From Quercus robur (Eukaryota; Streptophyta; Magnoliopsida; Fagales; Fagaceae), in assembly GCF_932294415.1 (NCBI RefSeq), contig NC_065536.1, positions 7,500,474-7,564,473 on the forward strand: a DNA stretch of 64,000 nucleotides, written 5' to 3'. The translations under genes were made by a program, and so were the position numbers. This document shows, piece after piece, positions 49,528 to 59,220 of this stretch. Under the pieces are notes generated by a model. That model had not been told where the DNA came from. It did no database searches and was given only the letters and a program-made list of their open reading frames with translations. Every line of letters begins with the position of its first letter. Positions within the stretch are counted from its first letter, which is position 1.

Positions 49528-50639
49528 TGTAAGGTTGAATTTATTCAACCATCTAATTGGCTTTATTCCGTGCCAAATTTGCTTGTAATTCAGCATTTAG
49601 TAACCCTGTATTTAGGTGGGATTGTTGTAAGGGTAGTGAGTGAGATAGTGTGAAGATTGCTCAAGAGTGTGCAAGAAAACAGAGTGTCGCGGCTGGGACT
49701 CGCGACTGGACTCGCGGCTTCAACCCGCCAGAAGATGCACACGTGCCAAGCATGCTGGAAGATGAACAGTCATGCTAGCTGGAGCACTACAGGACAAAAC
49801 AGGACAACTGGCCATACGGTTAACTCGCGACTGGAACTCGCGACTCAGTCAAGCCGCGAGGTCAAGCCGCGAGCCACCCCTGTTTTGGAAAAACCTGACG
49901 TTTCGCATTCCACTCCTCTTCAGTATAAATACCCTTTTAACCCACGATTGAAAGAGAGCTTCCAGAGAGAATTTTGAGAGAGAAACCCTAAAGAAAAACC
50001 AGATTGTTTCACCTACAATCTCTACCTTAGAGTCTCATCAAATTCCCTCACTCTCTTCCTCTCCATTGTCAAATCCTTGAGAGGCCTTTATACCAAACCT
50101 GGTTCTCACCATTATCATCCCTGTGAGACAGTCGTTTGGAGTTCTGGGAAGCAGTTAGGAAGGAGCCAATATTCATTGGTTGATGCTACGGTGTAGTAGC
50201 GGAATCCGGAAAGCTAGAAAAGAAAAAGGTTCGGCGCAACCTCGTTGGAGCAAGAAGCTTGGAGGGCTTAGGTGCATTGGGTAGATTAGGCTTGGAGGGT
50301 CTATTGCTGTCCTTGTATCCCAACTGTATTTTCTAGTGGATTGATTACCGCTTGGAGGGCGGCGGAGAGGTTTTTCGCCAAGGTCTTCGGTTTCCTCTTC
50401 GATAACATATCTGGTGTTATCGTTGTGTTTGCATCTTCCTTCCTCTCTATCTCTGCCTTTACATTAATCTGCTGTGGTTTATTTTGATGTGGCTTAGATA
50501 GTTGTTTAATCAATTCTATGATATAGCATATGTTAAGTTTCCGCACACTAGTTGTTTAACATATTGCTTGTATTGATTAAATTGGTTTTTGGGGGTCTAA
50601 ACGTTCAAAAGTGTTTTTGTATACGTTTTTGGACTTTCA
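49528..50639 (+). repeat. E2 left LTR (1112 bp)
   Basis: The TATA box TATAAATA is at 49924-49931. Upstream (49685-49875) are repeated CTCGCGACT, CTCGCGGCT and AGCCGCGAG words in both orientations. The 106-codon ORF crossing this GC-rich block recurs in the right LTR and is not taken as a gene. Confidence 0.9.
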
Positions 50640-50641
50640 AT

Positions 50642-50653
50642 TGGTATCAGAGC
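50642..50653 (+). other. E2 primer-binding site (initiator tRNA-Met type)
   Basis: TGGTATCAGAGC lies two bases after the left LTR. Confidence 0.93.
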
Positions 50654-50714
50654 GGGTACACATCTGTTTGGTTTCATTATCATTGTGTGATCCTTGACTC
50701 CCTTTCTTTTTGAG

Positions 50715-52685
50715 ATGGATAGGTCTCAATCCCTTAATGCACCTCCATATTTTGATGGAAGTAACTATGCATTTTGGAAGGTTCGTATGAGAGCCTTTTT
50801 ATGCTCTATTGATGAATCCGTGTGGGATGCTGTTGAGATGGGTTGGACCAAACCTGAAGCAGCCAAATCCACATGGGATAAGGCAGCACTTACTGCATCT
50901 AATGCTAACAGTAAAGCACTAAATGCTATTTTCTGTGGTGTGTCTCCAGATGAATTTCACAGGATTTCTCACATTACTATTGCCAAAGATGCATGGGAGA
51001 TTCTGGAAACAACTTATGAAGGCACGAAGAAGGTGAAAGATACCAAGTTACAAATGCTGACCACTCGGTTTGAGGAGCTCAAGATGAGTGAGGATGAGTC
51101 TTTCGACTCTTTCTATGGGAAGTTAAATGAAGTGGTTGTCAGTAAGTTTAACTTGGGAGAGAAGATGGAGGACTCAAAGATTGTCAGGAAGATCCTCCGA
51201 TCATTGCCGGAAAGCTTCCGTGCCAAAGTGACAGCCATTGAAGAGAGCAAGGATCTTGACGACATCAAGGTGCAGGAGCTGGTTGGTTCTCTACAGACCT
51301 ATGAAATGTCGCTGCCAAATCAACGGAAGGGTAAATCCATTGCTCTAAAGACCACTAATGAGAAGGTGGAAGATCAAGGCTCGTCGGGAGAAGATATGGT
51401 GGACAAGGATGTAGTCTATCTTGTTAAAAATTTCAAGAAGTTTTTGAAATTCAAAAACAAAGGAAAATTTGATGATAAGAGAAATTTCCAAAATTCTGGA
51501 AGGGAGAAGAGGGATTTCAAAAGAAAAGATGGAAAAGAATCCCAATCCACACAAGGTGTTGTTTGTTTTGAATGCAACGGACATGGACACTTCAAGAAGG
51601 AATGTCCTAATTATTTGAAGTCGAAAGGCAAGGTGTATGCCACAACCTTGAGTGATTCAGACTCGTCCGACTCAGAATCTGAAGAGAGCTGTGATGGAGA
51701 AGGGAACTACTCAGCTTTCATGACTATTGCTCATGTTGAGTCTTCGGATGAATTGAATTTGCTTGTTCAAGACCTTGGAGAACATAGTGAGGATGACTCA
51801 CTAGGAATTGTTGAAGAATCTGAAGCTGAAGAAGAAGAAAGCACAGCTACTCTTCAAGAAAATTACAACTCACTTTTGGAGAAATCTGGTGAATACACAA
51901 GGGTGGCCAAGGCTGCTGTGAGAAAGATGAAGAAGGCTGAGGAGGACTACAAAAGTCTCCTAATCCGTTATAGGGAGGCCAAATGCGAGATTGAAAATCT
52001 TAATGGTGAGTTGTCCGAAGCCTACACTAAAGTGAGATTCCTTGAGAATGAGGTTGTTCAAGCAAATGCAAAAATAGAGAGGGTCACCACCAAGAAGCTT
52101 GATGATGTTATATCATCTCAAAAGAGCTTCTCAGACAAATCCGGACTGGGATATACCGAAGGAAGTAGCTCAACTGGAAATGTCACTAAAGAAGTGAAGT
52201 TTGTGAAGTCCAAAGATCCAGTTGTAGCTGACTCTACTAGTGTGAACCTCGAGGTGGAGAAAAAGAAGAATGTGGTGGACCAACGGATGCTGAATCATCG
52301 GAATCAGTCTATGGGCAGGTCCGAGTCTCGTGCCAAGTCACGTCCACGACCACAAAGAGGTCCTAGAGGAATGTATGTGTGCCATTATTGCGGACTTCAA
52401 GGGCACACTCGACTAAATTGCCAAAAGCTGAGGGCAATGAACAGTGCAACTCCTCAAAGGTCAGGAGGACCAAGAGTTGATAGGAGAACTTGGGCAGGTG
52501 ATCAACCTAGAGAGCAACATGGAGATCCCGGAATGGTGAACGTGATGAAGATGATTGGTGCATTCACCAACTGCTTGGAAAGCTTCTCACGAAGGTTTGA
52601 AAGCCCTAACTCCCGTACCCAATCCTCTAAGGAAATCACCCCAAACGCAAGTGTCGTGTGGGTGAAAAGGGGTACTCATGCATAA
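50715..52685 (+). CDS. E2 gag-like protein with two zinc knuckles
   Basis: This is an intact ORF of 656 residues. ATG 50715 is chosen because it is the first ATG after the PBS and matches the E1 start (MDR.QSL). Residues about 10-230 form the DUF4219/UBN2 gag region (PPYFDGSNYAFWKVRMRAF; TKLQMLTTRFEELKM). Lys-rich linkers follow. A CCHC knuckle lies at 284-297 (CFECNGHGHFKKEC). Acidic and coiled-coil-like sequence spans about 310-480. A second knuckle lies at 556-569 (CHYCGLQGHTRLNC). The family forms particles and packages RNA. Ordinary Copia gags have one knuckle followed by protease; here there are two, about 260 residues apart, and no protease. It is on the plus strand, opposite to the host hAT gene. 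Confidence 0.88.
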   Translation: MDRSQSLNAPPYFDGSNYAFWKVRMRAFLCSIDESVWDAVEMGWTKPEAAKSTWDKAALTASNANSKALNAIFCGVSPDEFHRISHITIAKDAWEILETTYEGTKKVKDTKLQMLTTRFEELKMSEDESFDSFYGKLNEVVVSKFNLGEKMEDSKIVRKILRSLPESFRAKVTAIEESKDLDDIKVQELVGSLQTYEMSLPNQRKGKSIALKTTNEKVEDQGSSGEDMVDKDVVYLVKNFKKFLKFKNKGKFDDKRNFQNSGREKRDFKRKDGKESQSTQGVVCFECNGHGHFKKECPNYLKSKGKVYATTLSDSDSSDSESEESCDGEGNYSAFMTIAHVESSDELNLLVQDLGEHSEDDSLGIVEESEAEEEESTATLQENYNSLLEKSGEYTRVAKAAVRKMKKAEEDYKSLLIRYREAKCEIENLNGELSEAYTKVRFLENEVVQANAKIERVTTKKLDDVISSQKSFSDKSGLGYTEGSSSTGNVTKEVKFVKSKDPVVADSTSVNLEVEKKKNVVDQRMLNHRNQSMGRSESRAKSRPRPQRGPRGMYVCHYCGLQGHTRLNCQKLRAMNSATPQRSGGPRVDRRTWAGDQPREQHGDPGMVNVMKMIGAFTNCLESFSRRFESPNSRTQSSKEITPNASVVWVKRGTHA

Positions 52686-53720
52686 GCATTACAACATGTC
52701 CATGCATTTATACTTCCTATGCTTTGTGACTATGTTTGTTCGGTATGCTTGTTGCTTTTGATTTCGTTTGTTTGTTTGTCTTCTTGTGAATATCTCTTAA
52801 TTGTGTTTTATCAATCTTTTTGTTTCTTGAGTCAAAAATCCAAAAAAATTACATAAAAAATTTGAAAATCAAAAAGCTTGATTGACTTTGTTGAGTTTTG
52901 TCTTAAAACTCGTTTTGCCGTGTACCTTTGTGCTAATGGCTTTGTGCATTGTCGAGCATTGCTTGTCTTCATGCACTCATATCACTATGGGAAAAATCTT
53001 GAAATCTATGTGATTGTTGTAAATAGATCTTCAAACTTGTCATGAATGATTAGTGAATGGTTATGTTGATCTTGAAACATGCATAGTCTTGTGTCTATAT
53101 CTCTTCCCATTTTTTATTTTTTGTTTTGCTAAAAAGAGCTCACTAAATGTAAATCTCCAAATGAAAAGAGATATTGAGCTGCAAAAGCCTGTCGCACATT
53201 CTAGTATTTGACTAGGAAAAAGGGTGAGCGACCTTATATCAAAAGTGAAATTTCTTTCAAAAAGGCCAAAGGCCTGTTCTTCAAAGAAAAATGTTGTCTA
53301 TCCCTCTCACAATGAGAGATGATTGCCTCAAAAGATCAAATGTTATGGCTGAAAGTGGAGTCAAATGAAAGGCTCCTAGTTATGTTATCAAGTTGTGTGG
53401 GAAGTCATATATTCATATTTCTATAATTGAGATTGGTCACATGATCTAGTGCTAATTGTGTATGCCTTGGTTGAATTGATCATTGAAGCTTCACATTAGA
53501 CAAAGGACTATTTCATTGTTGATATCCACACACAACACACAAGTTTATGTTTGATAAATGCCATATTCATTTGTGTGATTGTACTTGATAAAATGTGTTT
53601 TCACATACTCAATCTTTGTTAATTTAAGCACAAAAAGATTTTTGAGTGTTTTAGGTGTTTTTGGAAAGTGTTTTGCTGAAAAATCTGAAAATTTCAAAAA
53701 TACAGTTTTGCCCTGTTTTG
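52686..53720 (+). other. E2 spacer between gag and the ORF2 promoter-like region
   Basis: Non-coding, moderately AT-rich; no motif-bearing ORF. It corresponds to 5245-6366 of E1. Confidence 0.6.
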
Positions 53721-53975
53721 GCGGCTCAGTCGCGGGTGCTTCAAGTCGCGAGCTTCAGTCGCATCTTCGCTGGTCAGTTTTGGCGACTTGTTCGCGAGTG
53801 GAAGGTCCAGTCGCGAGATTCACTCAGAGATTTTCGCGGCTCAGCTCGCGACTCACTCGCGGGTAGACCTTCCAGTCGCGAAAAACACTTAGAAAAATTT
53901 TTCAAAATTTTCCTCTTGAGTGCTTTGGCGGCTTGAGCTGGCGACTGTGTGGCGACTTGAACCAGTCGCGAAAAT
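53721..53975 (+). promoter_or_regulatory. E2 internal AGTCGCGAG/CTCGCGACT motif array
   Basis: At least ten copies of GTCGCGA, CTCGCG or GGCGACT words in both orientations occur within 255 bp, in an otherwise AT-rich spacer. The same words crowd the E2 LTR upstream of its TATA box (49685-49875) and the E3 LTR (63890-63945). A pyrimidine-rich leader and the ORF2 leader intron follow. A promoter or enhancer function is inferred. Confidence 0.6.
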
Positions 53976-54147
53976 CGCGTGTTTTGCAGAAACAGGAGCA
54001 GTTTTTAAACCTCTTTCAGTTTTCCCTCGAACTTTTGTAACTGTTCACCTTCTCTTAAAACTGCTGTTTTCTCCCAAACCTCTTTGTGAATCCTTTTTTT
54101 TTAAACCCTTTTGGTGCTTCATTTCTTCTCCAAATCATCAAGAAAAG

Positions 54148-54769
54148 GTATGGGTTTCGATTTTTTAATCTCAGTTTCTTTTTCCTGCATATTTCTGTTA
54201 CTGTTTGGACTGGTATTGTGTTCGTTATTCTTATCTCTATGTGTAATGGGTTTGGAGTATCCTGTTTTTGATATTGTTCTCACCCGTTTTCATGCTGAGC
54301 AGTCAATGTGTTTTTCATTGTTCTGAATTTTTGCTGATTATTGAATCTGAGAATCTTTTCTGAAATGGGTTTGGTGTTTATGTGACTTACTCATTACTCT
54401 TGCCTGAATATTGATGTGTGGATGTTAGGTTTCTTCATGATTGAAATATTTTCCCCATGTTCATGTCTCTGTTGGAGTGATGTTTGCTATCTGTTCTAAA
54501 TGTTCATATGCTGTTTGTTATTGCATATCATGGTCGTGTTAACCTGTCTCCATGACAGTTGTTGCGTCTCTCTTTGTCTTGGTGCACTTTCACCAAGTTT
54601 GATGCACATATTGATTTGAGCTTCTGTGGTTTGTTGGAAGGATTGTTTGGGTTTGCACCATATTCAGTCTAGGTTTTTATATTGAAATATTGTTTATACT
54701 GAATCTTGTTGACAATCTTTTGTGGGGTATTGTTGCTTGGTTCTTTTCTGTTGGTCTGTTCTCTTGCAG
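54148..54769 (+). other. Predicted leader intron of E2 ORF2
   Basis: The donor AAAAG|GTATGG is at 54148, and the acceptor TCTCTTGCAG ends directly at the ATG (54770). The same design occurs in E1 (6777-7163) and in the Tat antisense gene (41474-41539). Confidence 0.6.
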
Positions 54770-55915
54770 ATGTCTCGTCGATCTTCCAGGGGTAAAGACA
54801 TTGTTGCTGACGAATCAGCATCCCCAGTTGCTAAAAGGACTCGTCTATCATCTCAAGCATCTCAAGATCCCAATGAGGATAGATTCAGAGTTCCCCTGAA
54901 CTTACACGCCTACTCAAATGTGTTTGACAAGTCCACAACTATAGTGGAGCGGGTAGTAGAGTTCAACACCTTAGGGACTACATTCATCCCTCGAATCTTT
55001 GAGAAACGAGACTGGGCAAACTTGTTCGGAAACTTTGATGATCCAATGGATGAGCTGGTCAAAGAATGCTTCTCCAATGCCTCTGATCTTGGACCTGTCC
55101 TCGTTTTCTGGGTCAGAGGAACAGAGTTTAGTGTTACCCCAGACTCCATCGCAGATCTTCTCAGCATCACCAGACCTCAGAATGTGAATTTAACTCCCTA
55201 TGATGAACGAAATCCAGAGGTTGGGGAAATTCTACAAATCCTAGGACACGATCATGAGGTGTCTAGTGCAGGAACTTCAATCAGCACCGCAAAGTTTGCA
55301 CCTGAGTTGACCATACTGAAGTTGATCATGTTCACCAACCTCTACCCACTGTCCAACACTACATTCATCAATCTTGGAAGAGCTATATTTCTGTGTGATC
55401 TCATTACCGGAGCCCCCATTGATATATGTGCTCACATCTACTACAACCTGAGGAAGACCGCTTGTCGATCTACAGCTCGAGGAATCATTCCATTTTGCAG
55501 TCTCGTCATGAAGCTCATCCTTAATGCAGGCATTACTCCTCCTGCAGATGGTAAAATGTTGACTCGTCAACGTCCCATTTCTTTGTTCACTCTTCAAGCA
55601 AGCAGAAGTCACTCCTCCAAATCACCAAGACATGCTCACATCTCTCCGGGTCCTTCATTTGCCCCTGACTCAGAGACACCTGCACATACCACATCTGCAT
55701 CTCGTGATGTTCCTGAAGCTTCACCGGCTGGTTTTCCGCAAGCACAAACTGCTTCTCCTACTGACAGAGTCGGCAGTGTTCTTGAGCATATTCAGAAACG
55801 GATTGATGAGCTTGTGGCACTTCTCTACTCCACAAACAACCATGTCCAAATGCGACTCGAGACTATGGAGAATCAGCTAGATGAGATTCAAAGAAAGTTG
55901 GACGAGAGTCTTTAG
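54770..55915 (+). CDS. E2 ORF2: putative plant transposon protein domain
   Basis: An intact ORF of 381 residues begins with MSRRSSRGKD. An in-frame non-ATG extension to 54722 is rejected because it lies in the predicted intron. Residues about 35-265 are the globular part, which I assign to the putative plant transposon protein family (PF20167-like): FNTLGTTFIPRIFEKRDWANL, FWVRGTEFSVTPDSIADLL, CRSTARGIIPFCSLVMKL. A Ser/Pro/Ala-rich linker (about 275-335) leads to a C-terminal coiled coil (LEHIQKRIDELVALL...METMEN-like heptads). No catalytic motif is recognisable. It is the homologue of E1 ORF2 (7172-8356), though strongly diverged. It occupies the place where pol would be expected, with its own leader. 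An open frame in a young copy suggests past selection on the protein; its role is unknown. Confidence 0.78.
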   Translation: MSRRSSRGKDIVADESASPVAKRTRLSSQASQDPNEDRFRVPLNLHAYSNVFDKSTTIVERVVEFNTLGTTFIPRIFEKRDWANLFGNFDDPMDELVKECFSNASDLGPVLVFWVRGTEFSVTPDSIADLLSITRPQNVNLTPYDERNPEVGEILQILGHDHEVSSAGTSISTAKFAPELTILKLIMFTNLYPLSNTTFINLGRAIFLCDLITGAPIDICAHIYYNLRKTACRSTARGIIPFCSLVMKLILNAGITPPADGKMLTRQRPISLFTLQASRSHSSKSPRHAHISPGPSFAPDSETPAHTTSASRDVPEASPAGFPQAQTASPTDRVGSVLEHIQKRIDELVALLYSTNNHVQMRLETMENQLDEIQRKLDESL

Positions 55916-56739
55916 CTATTCGTGACAAAAAGGGGGAGAGCATTCAGTAAGGGGGAGAAAAGTTCAAAGGGAAGTGTGCATAGCGATAGGGGGAGTACAC
56001 ACACACACATATTTTTGTTTTCGTCTTATCTTCTAAACTAATGGTTATTTTGGTTTTGATACACTGTGTTTTGGTGTATAACTGTTTCTAACTTTCTTCA
56101 TATACTCTTGGATAAACTTTTATATATGTTTAATGATGTTATTCAGGTTTTTGTTAGTTTGTACCCATATGCTTTTGTAAGCTTTGAGGGTTTATGTTTT
56201 ATGCATAGTTTGTAGGCCTTGTGGTATGTACCATGCTTAAGTGCAGCCTTTATGCTATGTGAAATCAGTATTTTAAATCTAAATGTTCTGCATTGTGGTT
56301 TATGTACTGTCACTCTTGTGCCCTTGTAGGATTGTTCCTAGATGCATATGCCTTGTGTGCTATGCATTGGTTGAGTGTTGTACATACAAGTGTCTTGCCT
56401 TGTGCTTGTTAACTTGTATGTCCTTGTGTTCATTCCAAGTGTGAATGAACACTGTGATCACTACTTTGTGGTGTTCACTTGGTTGATCAAGCCATGATTT
56501 GTTCATTAACTCCATCTTATGCTTGATCTTATATTGCCTGTTTCATATGCATTTATAATTTTCTGCTTACAATGATCATGGTGTATTGTTGTGTTTCAGG
56601 AGTTTATGTTCATATGATTCAAGTGCTTCACAGCTTCTAGAATTAGGTGTGAGTGAGTTTTGATCAACTGTTCCCAACTCACATGTTAAGTCTAGAGTCT
56701 GTTTTAGGGTTTTGTCACGGAATAGCCAAAGGGGGAGAT
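55916..56739 (+). other. E2 3' untranslated region with repeated PPT-like tracts
   Basis: Purine tracts AAAGGGGGAGAG, TAAGGGGGAGAA and ATAGGGGGAGTA lie within 70 bp after ORF2 (55929-55996). The PPT proper (CCAAAGGGGGAGAT) precedes the LTR at 56740. The rest is AT-rich without a gene. Confidence 0.65.
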
Positions 56740-57851
56740 TGTAAGGTTGAATTTATTCAACCATCTAATTGGCTTTATTCCGTGCCAAATTTGCTTGTAA
56801 TTCAGCATTTAGTAACCCTGTATTTAGGTGGGATTGTTGTAAGGGTAGTGAGTGAGATAGTGTGAAGATTGCTCAAGAGTGTGCAAGAAAACAGAGTGTC
56901 GCGGCTGGGACTCGCGACTGGACTTGCGGCTTCAACCCGCCAGAAGATGCACACGTGCCAAGCATGCTGGAAGATGAACAGTCATGCTAGCTGGAGCACT
57001 ACAGGACAAAACAGGACAACTGGCCATACGGTTAACTCGCGACTGGAACTCGCGACTCAGTCAAGCCGCGAGGTCAAGCCGCGAGCCACCCCTGTTTTGG
57101 AAAAACCTGACGTTTCGCATTCCACTCCTCTTCAGTATAAATACCCTTTTAACCCACGATTGAAAGAGAGCTTCCAGAGAGAATTTTGAGAGAGAAACCC
57201 TAAAGAAAAACCAGATTGTTTCACCCACAATCTCTACCTTAGAGTCTCATCAAATTCCCTCACTCTCTTCCTCTCCATTGTCAAATCCTTGAGAGGCCTT
57301 TATACCAAACCTGGTTCTCACCATTATCATCCCTATGAGACAGTCGTTTGGAGTTCTGGGAAGCAGTTAGGAAGGAGTCAATATTCATTGGTTGATGCTA
57401 CGGTGTAGTAGCGGAATCCGGAAAGCTAGAAAAGAAAAAGGTTCGGCGCAACCTCGTTGGAGCAAGAAGCTTGGAGGGCTTAGATGCATTGGGTAGATTA
57501 GGCTTGGAGGGTCTATTGCTGTCCTTGTATCCCAACTGTATTTTCTAGTGGATTGATTACCGCTTGGAGGGCGGCGGAGAGTTTTTTCGCCGAGGTCTTC
57601 GGTTTCCTCTTCGATAACATATCTGGTGTTATCGCTGTGTTTGCATCTTCCTTCCTCTCTATCTCTGCCTTTACATTAATCTGCTGTGGTTTATTTTGAT
57701 GTGGCTTAGATAGTTGTTTAATCAATTCTATGATATAGCATATGTTAAGTTTCCGCACACTAGTTGTTTAACATATTGCTTGTATTGATTAAATTGGTTT
57801 TTGGGGGTCTAAACGTTCAAAAGTGTTTTTGTACACGTTTTTGGACTTTCA
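56740..57851 (+). repeat. E2 right LTR (1112 bp)
   Basis: It is equal in length to the left LTR, with about nine substitutions, and is followed by the TSD GTATA. Confidence 0.92.
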
Positions 57852-58011
57852 GTATACATCTATAACTACTTCTTCCGTCTTTCAACTCTTCAGTTACATG
57901 ATCCCATGCAGGATCACATTTTGCCCTCACAGATGAAGAATTAGCATTAGACCCGGTTGTAGAAGCACGTTCATTAGATGGCACAGAGGCAGATTCCATT
58001 TCACTCAACAA

Positions 58012-58557
58012 TTTCAGACTGTAAACAATATTTCACAAACAATAATATGCTGTAAATCAAATCCACAACATACAATCCACAACATACTCAGTAAAATACA
58101 AATACACAGTAAACAATATGTCAATATTTCACAAACAATAATTCTCTGTAAATCAAATCCACATCATTGATCATACACAAAATCCATAACACACTCTGTA
58201 AAATACTCTGTAATTTATATTTCACAAATAGTAATACTCTGTAAATAAAATCCACAACATACTCTGTAAACTAATAATTGAAAGATAAAAGTAACAACTT
58301 ACCAGTGAAGTCACAGAATGGAGAACCTAAGATGAAGCCGAGAACTTGAATGGAGAATCTGAGATGAAGCTGAGAGAAATGAAAAAAAAAAAAAAAAAAA
58401 AACCGAGAAAAGAAAATTATCAAAATCAAAATCAAAATCAACTAATCAAAAAATCAAGTAATAATTGAAAGATAGAAATAGAAGTTACCACTTAGGCACT
58501 TACCCAGTGAAGTCCAGTGAAGTGAAGGAATGGAGAACCTGAGATGACCGAGAGAAA

Positions 58558-58589
<32 letters not shown>

Positions 58590-58780
58590 AAGAAAATTAT
58601 CAAAATCAAAATCAAGTAATCAAAATCAAGTAATAAAATCAAAAGAAAAGAATGTTACCTTACCTGATGAAGCCGAGAAGTAGAAAGCAGAGCACTTTAG
58701 AGGGCGAGACCAAGAACCCGTAAGGATGAGAAGGAAAAAACCCAAAAAGAAAAAAAAAAAACCCAAAAAGCAGAGCACTG
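58012..58780. repeat. hAT 5' region: AT-rich and duplicated segments
   Basis: The phrase 'ctgtaaatcaaatccacaacat' recurs at 58020-58265. A segment with 'ggagaacctgagatga...gagaaatg', poly(A) and 'gagaaaagaaaattatcaaaatcaaaatc' occurs twice (about 58300-58440 and 58500-58620). It is non-coding and likely contains the transposase promoter. Confidence 0.55.
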
Positions 58781-58789
58781 TACTTCAAA

Positions 58790-59220
58790 CCCGTGAGCTT
58801 GAGTGAGGCGGAGAGGAAGAAAAATGTTTGAGGCGGAGAGGGCGAGGCAGAGAGGAAGAGACTAGAGAGTGTGAGCTTGAGTGAGGCGGGGTGGGCGAGT
58901 CAAAGGGCAGAGAGTGTGAGCGGCAGAGAAGGCGAGGTAGAGAGAGTGAGGAGGAGAGGGCGAGGCAGAGAAGGTGAGGCAGAGTGTGAGGCGGAGAGGG
59001 CGAGGCAGAGAAGGCGAGGCAGAGTGTGAGGCGAAGAGGGCGAGGTACAGAGGCAGTGAGGCGGAGAGGGCGAGCGGCGACTGGCAAGGCAGTGAGGCGG
59101 AGAGAGTGAGGCGGAGAGGGCGAGGTCTGAGCGGCGAGGCAGAGAGGCTGTGAGCGGTGAGGAAGAGAGGCTGTGAGCTTGGGTGAGGCGGAGATATTGA
59201 GATCGGAGAGTCTGAGTTTG
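58790..59220. repeat. GA-rich minisatellite (gaggcggagagggcgaggcagag)
   Basis: Irregular repeats of GAGGCGGAGAG, GGCGAGGCAGAG and AGTGTGAG span about 430 bp inside the hAT element. The Ser/Leu/Pro-rich ORFs on the opposite strand come from this low-complexity sequence. Confidence 0.75.

Larger units (their letters stand above)
49528..57851 (+). mobile_element. E2: young non-autonomous LTR retrotransposon with gag + ORF2, no pol
   Basis: Two 1112-bp LTRs (49528-50639 and 56740-57851) start TGTAAGG and end CTTTCA. They are flanked by the TSD GTATA (49523-49527 and 57852-57856). I count nine differences between the LTRs, about 0.8 percent. The PBS is for initiator tRNA-Met and the PPT reads CCAAAGGGGGAGAT. 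The interior of 6.1 kb holds an open gag (50715-52685) and an open ORF2 (54770-55915) but no protease, integrase or reverse transcriptase. Like E1 it must be mobilised by an autonomous Copia relative. It interrupts the hAT transposase gene. Confidence 0.92.
46886..58011 (-). pseudogene. hAT transposase, split by E2 inside the BED zinc finger
   Basis: Minus-strand exons: N-terminal exon from ATG at 58011 (or the in-frame ATG at 57999) to 57852; continuation 49527-47864; then 47723-47519, 47369-47191 and 47091-46886. All junctions are GT-AG and the phases fit. E2 separates the two parts of the BED finger: DPAWDHV is to the right of E2, the Cys pair straddles the insertion, and MKRHLAG is to its left. 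Then come a DUF659/RNase H-like core (VTDNAANYVAAG; SPCAAHCLNL), the C-terminal dimerisation motif (SGCERNWSAFEQIHTKRRNRL, 47540-47640) and an Asp/Glu-rich tail. No other stop or frameshift is visible, so the gene seems to have been intact until E2 landed. It would cut and paste hAT ends in the nucleus. Confidence 0.87.

Noticed and set aside
49657-49977. 106-codon ORF, repeated at 56869-57189 and in reverse at 63782-63997
   Set aside because: It is part of the E2-family LTR, spanning the GC-rich motif block. Its copies are LTR copies.
50694-50714. Earlier start of E2 gag
   Set aside because: It requires a TTG start. ATG 50715 matches the E1 gag start.
54722-54769. Upstream extension of E2 ORF2
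   Set aside because: It lies in the predicted leader intron and begins without an ATG. The acceptor directly precedes ATG 54770, which matches the E1 arrangement.
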